DNA from: Acidovorax sp.
Lineage (GTDB): Bacteria > Pseudomonadota > Gammaproteobacteria > Burkholderiales > Burkholderiaceae_C
Assembly: GCF_021287135.1 (NCBI RefSeq)
Contig: NZ_JAJTBB010000085.1
Location: 62,001-126,000, forward strand
Length of the DNA stretch: 64,000 nucleotides
Direction of reading: 5' to 3'
The translations under genes were made by a program, and so were the position numbers. The notes beneath the pieces are model-generated. The model ran no database searches, was not told the DNA's origin, and saw only the letters and a program-made list of their open reading frames with translations. How positions within the stretch are numbered: position 1 is the stretch's first letter; each line of letters opens with the position of its first letter. Shown here in pieces: positions 19,960 through 29,033 of the stretch.

Positions 19960-21444
19960 TCAGCCTGCAGCGGTCTTGACCACCGCATACCGCTCCAGCG
20001 TGCGCTGCCGCGCCACGTCGTGCTCCACCACGGGCAGGGGGTAGGTGCCGCCCAGGCGGACGCCCGCTTCCTGCAGCTCCAGCGGGCGCGCCAGCCAGGG
20101 AGCGTGGAGTGCCTTGGTGGGAAGCGCTGCGAGCTGGGGCAGGTAGCGGCGGATGAACTTGCCCTCCGGGTCGAACTTCTCGCTCTGGCTCACCGGGTTG
20201 AAGATGCGGAAGTAGGGCTGCGCGTCGCACCCGCTGGAGCTGGCCCATTGCCAGCCGCCGTTGTTGGCAGCCAGGTCGAAATCGTTGAGCTGCCGGGCAA
20301 AGTAGGCTTCGCCCCAGCGCCAGTCCACCCCCAGGTCTTTCACCAGGAAGCTCGCGGTCACCATGCGCAGGCGGTTGTGCATGTAGCCCGTCTGGTTGAG
20401 CTGGGCCATGGCCGCATCCACCAGCGGGTAGCCGGTGCGCCCCTCGCACCAGGCGGCAAACAGGGCCTCGGCCTGCGGGCCGGATTCCCAGCGGATCGCG
20501 TCGTAGGCGGGCTTGAAGCTGTGGCCGACCACGTGGGGGTGGTGGTGCAGGATCTGAAAGTAGAAGTCCCGCCAGATCAGCTCGCTCAGCCACACGGCGG
20601 CGCCGGGGCTGCCCTCCTGCATGCGCTGGTGGGCCGTGCGGGCGAGAAGGCGCGGGGAGATGGTGCCGAAACGCAGGTGCACGCTCAGGTAGCTGGGGCC
20701 CTTGACGGCGGGGAAGTCGCGGGTCTGCCCGTAGCGGTCGATGCGCCCCAGGAAGTCGTCGAACAGCTGCCGCGCGCCCCCGGCGCCGCCGGGTAGCCGC
20801 ACCGCGGGTGCGTCCGCGGCCTGGAAGCCCAGTGACGTCAGCGAGGGCACCGGGTGGCGGCAGTCCAGCGGCCGGGGCGCCAGGCGGTGGGCATGGCGCT
20901 GCACCGGGTAGGCGCTGAGCTGGAAGGCGTCGATGCGCTTCAGCCAAGCGTTCTTGTAGGGCGTGAACACGCTGTAGGGCTGGCCTGCCTGGGTGAGCAC
21001 CTCGCTGCGCTCCAGCACCGTGTGGTCCTTGAAGGTTTGGAACGCCCGCCCTGCGGCCGCCAGGCGGGTGCGTACCAGACGGTCCCGCTCCAGCGCCTGG
21101 GGCTCGTCGTCGTGGTTGGCAAACACGGCGTGGGCGCCCACCGCCTGCGCCAGCGCGGGAATGGCGTCGCTGGCCGCCGCGTGCAGCACGATCAGCCCGC
21201 CGTGCGGCTGGCTGCACAGCTCGGCCAGCGCGCCGTGCAGTGCCTCCACGGCCTCCCGCAGGAACGCCACCCGCCGGTCGGCGCGGGGCAGCGGGTCGAG
21301 GATCTCGCGGTCGAACACGAAGGCACAGTGCACCTGTTGGCACTGGGTCAGGGCCCGGTACAGCGCGGCCTGGTCGTCGGCGCGCAGATCGCGGCGGAAC
21401 CAGACGAGGCCGCAGGGGTAGGAAGGCTCGGAGGGGGGCGCCAT
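19960..21444 (-). CDS. phrB: Deoxyribodipyrimidine photolyase (class I CPD)
   Basis: 494 aa from the ATG at 21444, which gives MAPPSEPSYPCGLVWFRRDL, the canonical photolyase start; an upstream extension of 43 residues in frame is not family-like. The N-terminal Rossmann antenna domain (about 10-140) precedes a helical FAD domain (about 210-470). The FAD/Trp-chain region reads WRWGEAYFARQLNDFDLAAN then NGGWQWASSSGCD, and FRIFNP(V)SQSEKFDP is the usual C-terminal signature. It uses blue light to split cyclobutane pyrimidine dimers. Divergent from yqgE with only 21 bases between starts, so promoters must overlap the coding regions. Convergent with pilU. Confidence 0.95.
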   Translation of the reverse strand: MAPPSEPSYPCGLVWFRRDLRADDQAALYRALTQCQQVHCAFVFDREILDPLPRADRRVAFLREAVEALHGALAELCSQPHGGLIVLHAAASDAIPALAQAVGAHAVFANHDDEPQALERDRLVRTRLAAAGRAFQTFKDHTVLERSEVLTQAGQPYSVFTPYKNAWLKRIDAFQLSAYPVQRHAHRLAPRPLDCRHPVPSLTSLGFQAADAPAVRLPGGAGGARQLFDDFLGRIDRYGQTRDFPAVKGPSYLSVHLRFGTISPRLLARTAHQRMQEGSPGAAVWLSELIWRDFYFQILHHHPHVVGHSFKPAYDAIRWESGPQAEALFAAWCEGRTGYPLVDAAMAQLNQTGYMHNRLRMVTASFLVKDLGVDWRWGEAYFARQLNDFDLAANNGGWQWASSSGCDAQPYFRIFNPVSQSEKFDPEGKFIRRYLPQLAALPTKALHAPWLARPLELQEAGVRLGGTYPLPVVEHDVARQRTLERYAVVKTAAG

Positions 21445-21465
21445 GTTCACCGTTAAAATTGGCAG

Positions 21466-22065
21466 ATGTCTTTTGATTCTGCGCCCATCAACCTGACGCA
21501 TCACTTCCTGATCGCGATGCCCGGTCTGGAAGATGCGTCTTTTGCGCGCAGTGTGGTCTACCTGTGCGAGCACAGCGAACGCGGTGCGCTGGGCCTCATC
21601 ATCAACAAGCCCTCCGACATCACCCTCAAGAGCCTGTTCGACAAGGTGGACCTGTCCCTACGGCGCGAGGACCTGAGCCGGGAGCCCGTGTTCCAGGGCG
21701 GGCCGGTGCAGACCGAGCGCGGGTTCGTGCTGCACGAGCCGATCCTGGTGGACCAGGCCGAGGCCGACGAGCCCGTGTACGCCTCCACCATGACCATTCC
21801 GGGCGGGCTGGAGATGACCACGTCCAAGGACGTGCTGGAAGCCCTTTCCACCGGGGCCGGGCCGCGCCGCGTGCTGATCACGCTGGGCTACTCGTCGTGG
21901 GGCGAGGGCCAGCTCGAATCGGAGCTGGCCGAGAACGCCTGGCTCACCGTGGCGGCCGACCTGTCCGTGATCTTCGACACCCCCGTGCCCGAGCGCTACG
22001 ACCGGGCGCTGTCGCTGCTGGGCCTGCAGGCCTGGATGCTGTCGCCGGAGGCGGGGCACGCATGA
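21466..22065 (+). CDS. yqgE: YqgE/AlgH family protein (UPF0301)
   Basis: 199 aa. Conserved core: LTHHFLIAMPGLEDASFARSV then VYLCEHSERGALGLIINKP and FQGGPVQTERGFVLH, all hallmarks of the YqgE/AlgH fold. Molecular function is not established for the family; it is co-conserved with ruvX. The stop overlaps the ruvX start (ATGA), indicating translational coupling in a yqgE-ruvX-pyrR-pyrB-pyrX-plsC run. Confidence 0.93.
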   Translation: MSFDSAPINLTHHFLIAMPGLEDASFARSVVYLCEHSERGALGLIINKPSDITLKSLFDKVDLSLRREDLSREPVFQGGPVQTERGFVLHEPILVDQAEADEPVYASTMTIPGGLEMTTSKDVLEALSTGAGPRRVLITLGYSSWGEGQLESELAENAWLTVAADLSVIFDTPVPERYDRALSLLGLQAWMLSPEAGHA

Positions 22066-22496
22066 CCGGCTTGCCGCCCGTTCAGCCGACCCCGCAGCCT
22101 GCCGTTCCCGCGCATTTCCAGACTTTTCTTGCTTTTGACTTCGGCTTGAAGCGCACGGGCGTGGCCACGGGCAACCGCATGCTCCGGAGCGCCACGCCGC
22201 AGCGCACCATCCAGGCCGAGGGCGACGCCCGCTTTGCCCAGGTGGCCGAGCGCATCAAGGAGTGGCAGCCCGACGCCCTGGTGATCGGCGTGCCCTACCA
22301 CCCCGACGGCGCGAGCCACGAGAACACCGCACGCGCCCTCAAGTTCGGGCGCCAGCTGCGCGGCCGCTTTGGCTTGCAGGTGTTTGAAGTGGACGAACGC
22401 TACAGCACCACCGAAGCCCTCGCGGGAGGCGCCAAGGATGCGGATGCTGCGTCGGCCTGCATCATCCTGGAACAGTTTTTGAGGAATCTTCCATGA
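22062..22496 (+). CDS. ruvX: Holliday-junction resolvase-like RuvX (YqgF)
   Basis: 144 aa, RNase H-like fold. Motifs: AFDFGLKRTGVATGN near 24-38 with the catalytic Asp in the first strand, DALVIGVPYHPDG near 68-80, and FEVDERYSTTEA near 113-124. The family is linked to 16S rRNA 5'-end processing (pre-16S nuclease) as well as to Holliday junction resolution. Overlaps yqgE and pyrR by four bases each. The ATG at 22062 is the start that creates the ATGA overlap; the open frame further upstream lies inside yqgE. Confidence 0.93.
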   Translation: MTGLPPVQPTPQPAVPAHFQTFLAFDFGLKRTGVATGNRMLRSATPQRTIQAEGDARFAQVAERIKEWQPDALVIGVPYHPDGASHENTARALKFGRQLRGRFGLQVFEVDERYSTTEALAGGAKDADAASACIILEQFLRNLP

Positions 22497-23023
22497 GCCA
22501 ACCTTCCCATCCGGCATCCAGCGTGGGGGCGCTGGCCCTCGACGCCGAAGCGCTGTACCGCGAACTGCTGCGCGGCGTGCGCAGCATGCTCACCCCCACC
22601 ACGCGCCTGGCCGGCATTGCCTCCGGCGGCGCCTGGCTGGCCGAGCGGCTGCAGAAAGACCTGGGCCTGGAGGGCCCTGCGGGCGTGCTGTCTTCGGTAA
22701 TGCACCGCGACGACTTTGCCCAGCGCGGCCTGTCGGCCAGCGCGCAAACCGCGCTGCCCTTTGACGTGAACGGCGCCGACGTGCTGGTGCTCGACGACGT
22801 GCTCTATACCGGCCGCACCATTCGCGCCGTGCTCAACGAGCTGTTCGACTACGGCCGCCCCGCCAGCGTGCGCCTGGCCGTGCTGGTGGACCGGGGCGGG
22901 CGCGAGCTGCCCGTGCAGGCCGATTTTGCGGCGGCGCGCGTGGCCCTGCCGGCGGTGCAGTCGCTGGCGCTGGCGCGCGATGACAGCGGCAACTTCCAAT
23001 TCCAAGTCCAAGACAAAGACTAA
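22493..23023 (+). CDS. pyrR: PyrR bifunctional regulator / uracil phosphoribosyltransferase-like protein
   Basis: 176 aa phosphoribosyltransferase-fold protein. PRPP loop VLVLDDVLYTGRTIRAVLNEL near 93-113, preceded by the RDDF dimerisation motif (SSVMHRDDFAQRGL). In Gram-positives PyrR binds pyr mRNA. In proteobacteria this homologue sits in front of pyrB and may act as a uracil phosphoribosyltransferase or regulator. No clear PyrR-binding attenuator was seen in the 12-base gap before pyrB. Starts in the ruvX stop (ATGA). Confidence 0.9.
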   Translation: MSQPSHPASSVGALALDAEALYRELLRGVRSMLTPTTRLAGIASGGAWLAERLQKDLGLEGPAGVLSSVMHRDDFAQRGLSASAQTALPFDVNGADVLVLDDVLYTGRTIRAVLNELFDYGRPASVRLAVLVDRGGRELPVQADFAAARVALPAVQSLALARDDSGNFQFQVQDKD

Positions 23024-23035
23024 AGAGGCCTGACC

Positions 23036-23998
23036 GTGCTGCACAAGCGCAACCCCCAACTCAACCAGAACGGCGAGCTGATTCACCTGCTGTCCATCGA
23101 AGGGCTGCCGCGCGACATCGTCACGCACATCCTGGACACGGCCGCCAACTTCGTGTCGGTGAACGACCGCGAGGTGAAGAAGGTGCCGCTCTTGCGCGGC
23201 AAGAGCGTGTTCAACCTGTTTTTCGAGAACAGCACGCGCACGCGCACCACATTCGAGATCGCGGCCAAGCGCCTGTCGGCCGACGTGATCAACCTGGACA
23301 TTGCGCGCAGCTCGGCCAGCAAGGGTGAATCGCTGCTGGACACCATCGCCAACCTGAGCGCGATGGCGGCCGACCTCTTTGTGGTGCGGCACAGCGAATC
23401 CGGCGCGCCGTACCTGATCGCGCAGCACGTGGCGCCCCATGTGCACGTGATCAATGCGGGCGACGGCCGGCATGCCCACCCCACGCAGGGGCTGCTGGAC
23501 ATGTACACCATCCGCCACTACAAGAAGGACTTTTCCAACCTCACCGTGGCCATCGTGGGCGACGTGCTGCACTCGCGCGTGGCGCGCTCGGACATCCACG
23601 GCCTCACCACCCTGGGCTGCGCCGAGGTGCGCGTGGTGGGCCCGCGCACGCTGGTGCCGGGCGACATGGCGCAGATGGGTGTGCGCGTGTGCCACACGCT
23701 CGAAGAGGGCATCAAGGATGCCGACGTGGTCATCATGCTGCGCCTGCAGAACGAGCGCATGAGCGGCGCGCTGCTGCCGTCCAGCCAGGAATATTTCAAG
23801 AGCTTCGGCCTCACGCAGGAAAAGCTGCAGCTGGCCAAGCCCGACGCCATCGTCATGCACCCCGGCCCCATCAACCGCGGCGTGGAGATCGACTCCGCCG
23901 TGGTCGATGGCAAGCAGAGCGTGATCCTGCCGCAGGTGACCTTCGGCATCGCGGTGCGCATGGCGGTCATGTCCATCGTTGCCGGGAATGAAGCGTGA
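23036..23998 (+). CDS. pyrB: Aspartate carbamoyltransferase catalytic subunit
   Basis: 320 aa. Condenses carbamoyl phosphate and aspartate in pyrimidine synthesis. Carbamoyl phosphate loop [17 protein letters not shown] loop ([11 protein letters not shown]), HPTQGLLD and the C-terminal [11 protein letters not shown] are all present. GTG start preceded by AAGAGG. It is about 320 aa with no pyrI nearby, the type that in pseudomonads assembles with a catalytically dead dihydroorotase; such a gene follows at 24273, after two intergenic repeats. Confidence 0.97.
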   Translation: MLHKRNPQLNQNGELIHLLSIEGLPRDIVTHILDTAANFVSVNDREVKKVPLLRGKSVFNLFFENSTRTRTTFEIAAKRLSADVINLDIARSSASKGESLLDTIANLSAMAADLFVVRHSESGAPYLIAQHVAPHVHVINAGDGRHAHPTQGLLDMYTIRHYKKDFSNLTVAIVGDVLHSRVARSDIHGLTTLGCAEVRVVGPRTLVPGDMAQMGVRVCHTLEEGIKDADVVIMLRLQNERMSGALLPSSQEYFKSFGLTQEKLQLAKPDAIVMHPGPINRGVEIDSAVVDGKQSVILPQVTFGIAVRMAVMSIVAGNEA

Positions 23999-24150
23999 CC
24001 CCCCTGAGCCGCTTCGCGTCACGGTGCCCCCGCCGGAAGCGGTGGCCCTTCGAGGCAGTCCAGGCCTGCGCAGGCAGGCCCGGAGCCGCTGCCTCTCAGC
24101 CCCCAAGGGGGACGCCACCCGTGGCCCGGCGAAGCCGGTTCCACGGTGGC
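23999..24150 (+). repeat. GC-rich intergenic repeat, family B, copy 2
   Basis: Starts at the pyrB stop with CCCCCTGAGCCGCTTCGCG and ends after CCCCCAAGGGGGACGCCA and a GGCGAAGCCGG hairpin. Shares block order with the copy after purH at 1660. Both copies sit directly downstream of a stop codon. Confidence 0.7.
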
Positions 24151-24208
24151 TCTCGCATGGAGTCTGCTGCGGTGCGAACGGCGGGCAACAAGTTGAGTGA
24201 AGTGTTTG

Positions 24209-24272
24209 CTACGTTTTTCATAGCTGTTTGCGCTTGTCCAATAAGCGCTGGCGGCCCATTTGGCTTGAAATC
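24209..24272 (+). repeat. AGCGCT-type intergenic repeat, family A, copy 2
   Basis: CATAGCTGTTTGCGCTTGTCC then AATAAGCGCTGGCGG and CATTTGGCTTGAAATC, ending exactly at the ATG of the pseudo-dihydroorotase gene. The repeat therefore forms the leader and ribosome-binding region of that gene. Confidence 0.8.
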
Positions 24273-25568
24273 ATGAAAATCCTGATCCAGAACGGCCGTG
24301 TCATCGACCCCGCCTCGGGCTTTGATCAGACCTGCGACATCGCCATCGCTGCGGGCCGCATCGTCGGCGTGAACCGTGTGCCGCCCGACTTTGCGCCCAC
24401 CCGCACCGTCGATGCCGCGGGCTGCATCGTGCTGCCCGGCCTGGTGGACCTGGCTGCGCGGCTGCGCGAGCCCGGGCACGAGCACGAGGGCATGCTCGAA
24501 TCCGAGATGGCGGCGGCCGTGGCCGGCGGCGTGACCAGCCTGGTCTGCCCGCCCGACACCGACCCGGTGCTGGACGAACCGGGGCTGGTGGAGATGCTCA
24601 AGTTCCGCGCCGAGAAGCTGCACCAGTCGCGCCTGTTCCCGCTGGGCGCGCTCACCCGCGGGCTGGAGGGCGAGGTGCTGACCGAGATGGCCGAGCTGAC
24701 CGAGTCCGGCTGCGTGGGCTTCAGCCAGGCCGACGTGCCGCTGGCCAGCACCCAGGTGCTGCAGCGCGCGCTGCAGTACGCCGCCACCTTCGGCTACACC
24801 GTGTGGCTGCGCCCGCAGGAGATGCACCTGGGCAAGGGCGTGGCCGCCAGCGGCCCGCTGGCCACGCGCCTGGGCCTGTCGGGCGTGCCCGTGGCGGCCG
24901 AGACCATCGCGCTGCACACCATCTTCGAGCTGCTCAAGACCACGGGCGCCCGCGTGCACCTGTGCCGCCTGTCCAGCGCTGCGGGCGTAGAGCTGGTGCG
25001 CCGCGCCAAGGCCGAGGGCCTGAAGGTGACGGCCGACGTGAGCATCAACTCGCTGCACCTCACCGACGTGGACATCGGCTTCTTTGACAGCCGCGCCCGC
25101 CTGTCGCCCCCGCTGCGCCAGCAGCGCGACCGTGACGCCCTGAACGCCGCGCTGGCCGACGGCACGCTGGACGCGCTGGTGTCCGACCACACCCCGGTGG
25201 ACGAAGACGCCAAGACCCTGCCCTTTGCCGAGGCCGAGCCCGGCGCCACGGGGTTGGAGCTGCTGCTGTCGCTGGCGCTCAAATGGTCGCAGGACAGCGG
25301 CGTGCCGCTGGCGCGCGCGCTGGCCACGGTCACCAGCGAGCCGGCCCGCGTGCTGGGCGGCGCCCTGGGCACGCTGCAGGCCAGCGTGGGCCAGATCGTG
25401 GAAGGCGGCGTGGGCGACCTGTGCATCTTCGACCCCCAAGCGGCCTGGACGGTGCAGGCCGACGCGCTGCGCAGCCAGGGCAAGCACACGCCGTTCTCGG
25501 GCTACGAACTGCCGGGCCGCGTGCGCACCACGCTGGTGGGTGGCCAGGTCGCCTTTGACCGAGGCTGA
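24273..25568 (+). CDS. pyrX: Non-catalytic dihydroorotase-like protein (PyrX/PyrC')
   Basis: 431 aa, amidohydrolase/dihydroorotase fold. The motif after PGLVD normally reads HxHLREPG; here it is A61-A62-R63-LREPG, so both zinc histidines are lost. The last metal region reads SDHTPVDEDAKTLPF instead of TDHAPHT. The rest of the fold is retained (GGVTSLVCPPDT near 88, GATGLELLLSLAL). In Pseudomonas such an inactive homologue (PyrC') is required to assemble the PyrB dodecamer, and its position just after pyrB supports that role. The active dihydroorotase must lie elsewhere. ATG 24273 chosen because MKILIQNGRVIDP is the family start. Confidence 0.9.
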   Translation: MKILIQNGRVIDPASGFDQTCDIAIAAGRIVGVNRVPPDFAPTRTVDAAGCIVLPGLVDLAARLREPGHEHEGMLESEMAAAVAGGVTSLVCPPDTDPVLDEPGLVEMLKFRAEKLHQSRLFPLGALTRGLEGEVLTEMAELTESGCVGFSQADVPLASTQVLQRALQYAATFGYTVWLRPQEMHLGKGVAASGPLATRLGLSGVPVAAETIALHTIFELLKTTGARVHLCRLSSAAGVELVRRAKAEGLKVTADVSINSLHLTDVDIGFFDSRARLSPPLRQQRDRDALNAALADGTLDALVSDHTPVDEDAKTLPFAEAEPGATGLELLLSLALKWSQDSGVPLARALATVTSEPARVLGGALGTLQASVGQIVEGGVGDLCIFDPQAAWTVQADALRSQGKHTPFSGYELPGRVRTTLVGGQVAFDRG

Positions 25569-25598
25569 CGCGGCGCACGCGCCGCTGCCCGGTTCTTC

Positions 25599-26339
25599 AT
25601 GATGCGATCCCTGCGTGCCTGCTGGCGCCTGCTGCGCATGCTGGGCCACATCGCCCGGGGCCTGGCGATCGTGGCGCTGCGCTTTCCCGCGCTCTCGCCC
25701 GACCGGCAGCACGCGCACGTGCAGGCGTGGTCGCTGCAGCTGCTGGCGCATGCGGGCATCCACCTGCGCATCCTGGGCACGCCGCCCGTGGCCGGCCCGG
25801 TGATGCTGGTGGCCAACCACCTGTCGTGGCTCGACATCCCGGTGATGCATGCGGCCCGGCACTGCCGCTTTGTCTCCAAATCCGACGTGCAGGGCTGGCC
25901 CCTGATCGGCACGCTGGCCACGGCGGCCGGCACGCTGTACATCGAGCGCGCCTCGCGCCGCGATGCGCTGCGCATGGTGCGCACCATGCAGGAGGCGCTG
26001 CAGCGCGGCGAGGTGCTGGCCGTGTTCCCGGAGGGCACCACGGGCGACGGCCGGGCCATGCTGCCCTTTCACGCCAACCTGCTGCAGGCGGCCGTGGTGG
26101 CCGAAGCCCCGGTGCAGCCCGTGGGCCTGCGCTTTGCCGACCGGGCCACGGGCGCCACCAGCTTTGCGCCCAGCTACATCGGCGACGAGACGCTGGTCGG
26201 CTCCATCTGGCGCACGCTGTGCGCGCCGCCCATCGAGGCCATCGTGCACTACGGCACGCCCGAGCAGGCCGACGGCCGCGACCGCCGCGCCTGGACCCAG
26301 CACCTGCACGACACGGTGGACCGGCTGCGCCAGACCTGA
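25599..26339 (+). CDS. plsC: 1-acyl-sn-glycerol-3-phosphate acyltransferase family protein
   Basis: 246 aa inner-membrane acyltransferase, phospholipid synthesis or lipid remodelling. NHX4D motif NHLSWLD at 73-79, FPEGTT at 143-148, substrate region KSDVQGWPLIG near 94-104. A hydrophobic N-terminal helix (about 5-30) should anchor it. Starts 31 bases after pyrX, so probably the last gene of the pyr operon. Acyl and acceptor specificity cannot be read from the sequence; ornithine-lipid or other lysophospholipid acyltransferases belong to the same family. Confidence 0.88.
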   Translation: MMRSLRACWRLLRMLGHIARGLAIVALRFPALSPDRQHAHVQAWSLQLLAHAGIHLRILGTPPVAGPVMLVANHLSWLDIPVMHAARHCRFVSKSDVQGWPLIGTLATAAGTLYIERASRRDALRMVRTMQEALQRGEVLAVFPEGTTGDGRAMLPFHANLLQAAVVAEAPVQPVGLRFADRATGATSFAPSYIGDETLVGSIWRTLCAPPIEAIVHYGTPEQADGRDRRAWTQHLHDTVDRLRQT

Positions 26340-26512
26340 GAGCCGTCGCCGTGATGGCGTGGCCGAAAGCGTGCATATTCCACGCTTTCGGGCGCAGTGT
26401 GCGGCGCTCCGCGTGGCAAATCCGGCCACTGCGCGTATCGTCCCGGGCTTCGGCCTGGCGGGGTGTATGGATGCGTCGGCGGGCCACTTTTCAGGATCCG
26501 CATCCGCCACCC

Positions 26513-26583
26513 TCCGTCCGTTCACGCTGAGCCTGTCGAAGCGCTGCGCGAGGCCTCGACAAGCTCAGCCCGAACGGATGGCA
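26513..26583. repeat. Palindromic REP, family C (TTCGGGCTGAG...GTCGAAG type)
   Basis: Two inverted arms, CGTTCACGCTGAGCCTGTCG and CGACAAGCTCAGCCCGAACG, around a GCGCTGCGCGAGG centre. It lies in the plsC to Yip1-gene gap, which otherwise shows no gene. A single arm occurs again at 49876. This type of REP is widespread in proteobacterial intergenic regions. Confidence 0.75.
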
Positions 26584-26623
26584 AGGGCTTCCGCGCGGAT
26601 CCCCACCCATTGCCGGAGGACCC

Positions 26624-27856
26624 ATGAACCTGATCGAGCGCGTGCAGCGCATTCTTTTGCAACCCAAGGACGCCTGGCGCGACATCGCTGCGGAGCCCAC
26701 GGACACCGCCACGCTGTTCACCCAGTACGCCATGATCCTGGCGGCCATCCCGGCCGTCTGCGGCTTCATCGGCATGTCGCTGATCGGCATCGGGGGCTTT
26801 GGCTTCACCGTCCGCGTGCCGTTCGTGGCGGGCCTGGTGAACATGGGGGTGTCGTATGCACTCAGCCTGGCGGGCATCTTTGTGCTGGGCCTCATCATCG
26901 ACGCGCTGGCCCCCACGTTTGGCGGGCAGAAAGATTCACAGCAGGCGCTGAAAGTCGCGGTGTACGCCAGCACGGCGGCGCTGCTGGGCGGCGTGTTCGG
27001 CCTGCTGCCGGCGCTGGCCATGCTGGGCCTGCTGGCCGCGCTGTACTCCATCTACCTGCTCTACACCGGCTTGCCGGTGCTCATGAAGAGCGCGCCCGCC
27101 AAGTCGGTGGCCTACACCGTGGTGGTCATCATCGCCGCCATCGTGGTGGGCGTGGTCATCGGCGCCGTGAGCACGCTGGTGCTGCCCGGCACGGGCGCGC
27201 TGATGGGCAGCGGCGCGGCGGTCAGTGTGAACACCCCGGGCGGCAAGGTGTCGGTGGACACGGCCGGGCTGGAAGCCGCGGGCAAGCGCATGGAAGAGGC
27301 CGCGCGCAAGATGGAGTCGGCACAGAAGAGCCAGGACCCGGCCGCCATCGCTGCGGCGACCGGCGAGGCCGCGAAGGCGGCGGCAGGTGCGCTCGGCGCC
27401 AGCGGCGGGACGATTGCCGCGCAGTCGCTCAAGGCGGCCTTGCCCGAGAAGCTGGGCGGGCTGCCGCGCACGGCGCTGGAGGTGCAGGATGGCGCCGCGC
27501 TGGGCCTGCCCACCAGCCAGGCCAGCGCGCAATACGGCAGCGACGACAAGCAGGTGCGCCTGGAGATCGTGGACCTGGGCGGCCTGGGGCAGATGGCAGC
27601 GCTGGCCATGGGCATGGCCCAGGGCGAGAAGGAGGACACGACCAGCGCCGAGAAGACCTGGCAGGAGGGCGGCCGCACGCTGCACCAGCGCTATGAAAAG
27701 GACGGCAGCCACGCCGAGTTCAAGACGGTGCTGAAGAACGGGCTGGTGGTGAGCGTCGAGGCCGACCAGCTGGGCGTGAAGGACCTGCGGGGCTTTCTCT
27801 CGCAAGTGGACCTGAACGCCCTGGAAGGCCTGCAGCGCAAGGGCGGAAAGTCCTGA
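26624..27856 (+). CDS. Yip1-domain inner membrane protein
   Basis: 410 aa. N-terminal half (about 1-190) is a Yip1 domain: LIERVQRILLQPKDAWRDI opening followed by five hydrophobic segments (about 31-52, 58-88, 103-135, 149-170). The C-terminal half (about 200-410) is soluble: an Ala/Lys-rich helix with EEAARKMESAQKSQDPAAIAA, then a beta-rich part of unknown function. Proteins of this type are annotated as YIP1 family or DUF1282 in Burkholderiales; their role is not established. The combination with a large soluble tail may mean an additional binding function. Start codon follows GGAGGACCC, a strong ribosome site. Confidence 0.8.
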   Translation: MNLIERVQRILLQPKDAWRDIAAEPTDTATLFTQYAMILAAIPAVCGFIGMSLIGIGGFGFTVRVPFVAGLVNMGVSYALSLAGIFVLGLIIDALAPTFGGQKDSQQALKVAVYASTAALLGGVFGLLPALAMLGLLAALYSIYLLYTGLPVLMKSAPAKSVAYTVVVIIAAIVVGVVIGAVSTLVLPGTGALMGSGAAVSVNTPGGKVSVDTAGLEAAGKRMEEAARKMESAQKSQDPAAIAAATGEAAKAAAGALGASGGTIAAQSLKAALPEKLGGLPRTALEVQDGAALGLPTSQASAQYGSDDKQVRLEIVDLGGLGQMAALAMGMAQGEKEDTTSAEKTWQEGGRTLHQRYEKDGSHAEFKTVLKNGLVVSVEADQLGVKDLRGFLSQVDLNALEGLQRKGGKS

Positions 27857-27873
27857 CCGACGCAGCGGCGGTG

Positions 27874-27930
27874 TATCAAAAATCATAGCTGCCAGCGCTT
27901 TCTGGATAAGCGCTAGCGGCCGATTTGGCT
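27874..27930 (+). repeat. AGCGCT-type intergenic repeat, family A, copy 3
   Basis: ATCATAGCTGCCAGCGCTTT then CTGGATAAGCGCTAGCGG and CCGATTTGGCTATGA. Fills the gap between the convergent Yip1 gene and the ABC ATPase gene. Confidence 0.8.
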
Positions 27931-27941
27931 ATGAACAAGGG

Positions 27942-29009
27942 CTACTGCGCGCGGGGGAACGTCACCACGTGGTCCACCTGCGCGCGGATGCCGATCCATT
28001 CGCCCAGTGCGTGGTCGTGGTGGCTGGGCACATGGGCCAGCACCGTGTGGCCGCCGGCCAGGCGCAAGGTGTACAGAAACTCCGATCCGCGGAACGACTT
28101 GCGCACGATCTGCGCCTGCACGGCGGCATGGTCGTCGTGCACGATGTCGTCGGCGCGCAGCAGCACATCGCATTCGCCCCCGGGGTAGCTGCCGGGCAGG
28201 GGGCACTCGTCCAGGTCGGTCAGCTCGCCCAGCGGCGTCTGGGCCACCACATGGTTGCCCCGCTGCACCAGCGTGGCGGGGGCAAACACGCCATGGCCGA
28301 TGAAGTCGGCCACGAAGCGCGTGGCGGGGCGGTGGTACAGGGTGTACGCGTCGTCCCACTGGTGCAGCTGGCCCTCGTGCATCACGCCGATCACGTCGCC
28401 GATGGCAAAGGCCTCGAACTGGTCGTGCGTCACGAACAGGGCCGTGGCGCCGGCGGCCTTGAGGATGCCGCGCACCTCATGCGCCAGCCGCTCTCGCAGG
28501 TCCACGTCCAGGTTGGAAAACGGCTCGTCCAGCAGCATGAGCTGCGGCCGCGGCGCGAGCGCCCGGGCCAGCGCCACGCGCTGCTGTTGCCCGCCCGACA
28601 GCTCGTGCGGGTAGCGCTGCTCGCTGCCCTCCAGGCCCACCAGGCGCAGCACCTCGGCCACGCGCGCAGCCTGCTCGGCCCGGGGCAGCTGGTGGATGCC
28701 AAAGGCCACGTTGCGGCCCACGGTCAGGTGGGGGAACAGCGCGTAGTCCTGGAACACCATGCCGATGCGCCGCAGCTCGGGCGGCACGTTCAGCGTGGCG
28801 CTGCCCACCACGCTTTTGGTGAGGCGGATCTCGCCGGCCGTCACCGGCTCCAGCCCCGCCACGGCGCGCAGCAGCGTGGTCTTGCCGCAGCCGGACGGGC
28901 CGATCAGCACGCCGATGTCGCCGGCCCGCAGGCCCAGGGTGACGCCCTGCACGGCGGCCTGGGCGCGGCCGGCGTAGCGCACTTCGAGTTGGGAGACCTC
29001 AAGAAACAT
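27942..29009 (-). CDS. fbpC: Ferric iron ABC transporter ATP-binding protein (FbpC-like)
   Basis: 355 aa. Walker A GPSGCGKT at 37-44, Q-loop VFQDYALFPHLTV, signature LSGGQQQRVALARALA, Walker B LMLLDEPFSNLD, H-loop FVTHDQ. The TOBE-type C-terminal part (about 240-350) carries FRGSEFLYTLRL. The class is the iron(III)/polyamine CUT1-like group. Divergent from a double-domain permease with a Fur box between them, which supports iron as substrate. No binding-protein gene is nearby, so the FbpA partner must be elsewhere. Confidence 0.88.
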   Translation of the reverse strand: MFLEVSQLEVRYAGRAQAAVQGVTLGLRAGDIGVLIGPSGCGKTTLLRAVAGLEPVTAGEIRLTKSVVGSATLNVPPELRRIGMVFQDYALFPHLTVGRNVAFGIHQLPRAEQAARVAEVLRLVGLEGSEQRYPHELSGGQQQRVALARALAPRPQLMLLDEPFSNLDVDLRERLAHEVRGILKAAGATALFVTHDQFEAFAIGDVIGVMHEGQLHQWDDAYTLYHRPATRFVADFIGHGVFAPATLVQRGNHVVAQTPLGELTDLDECPLPGSYPGGECDVLLRADDIVHDDHAAVQAQIVRKSFRGSEFLYTLRLAGGHTVLAHVPSHHDHALGEWIGIRAQVDHVVTFPRAQ

Positions 29010-29033
29010 GCACGGATTCTAGGCGGCGTACGT

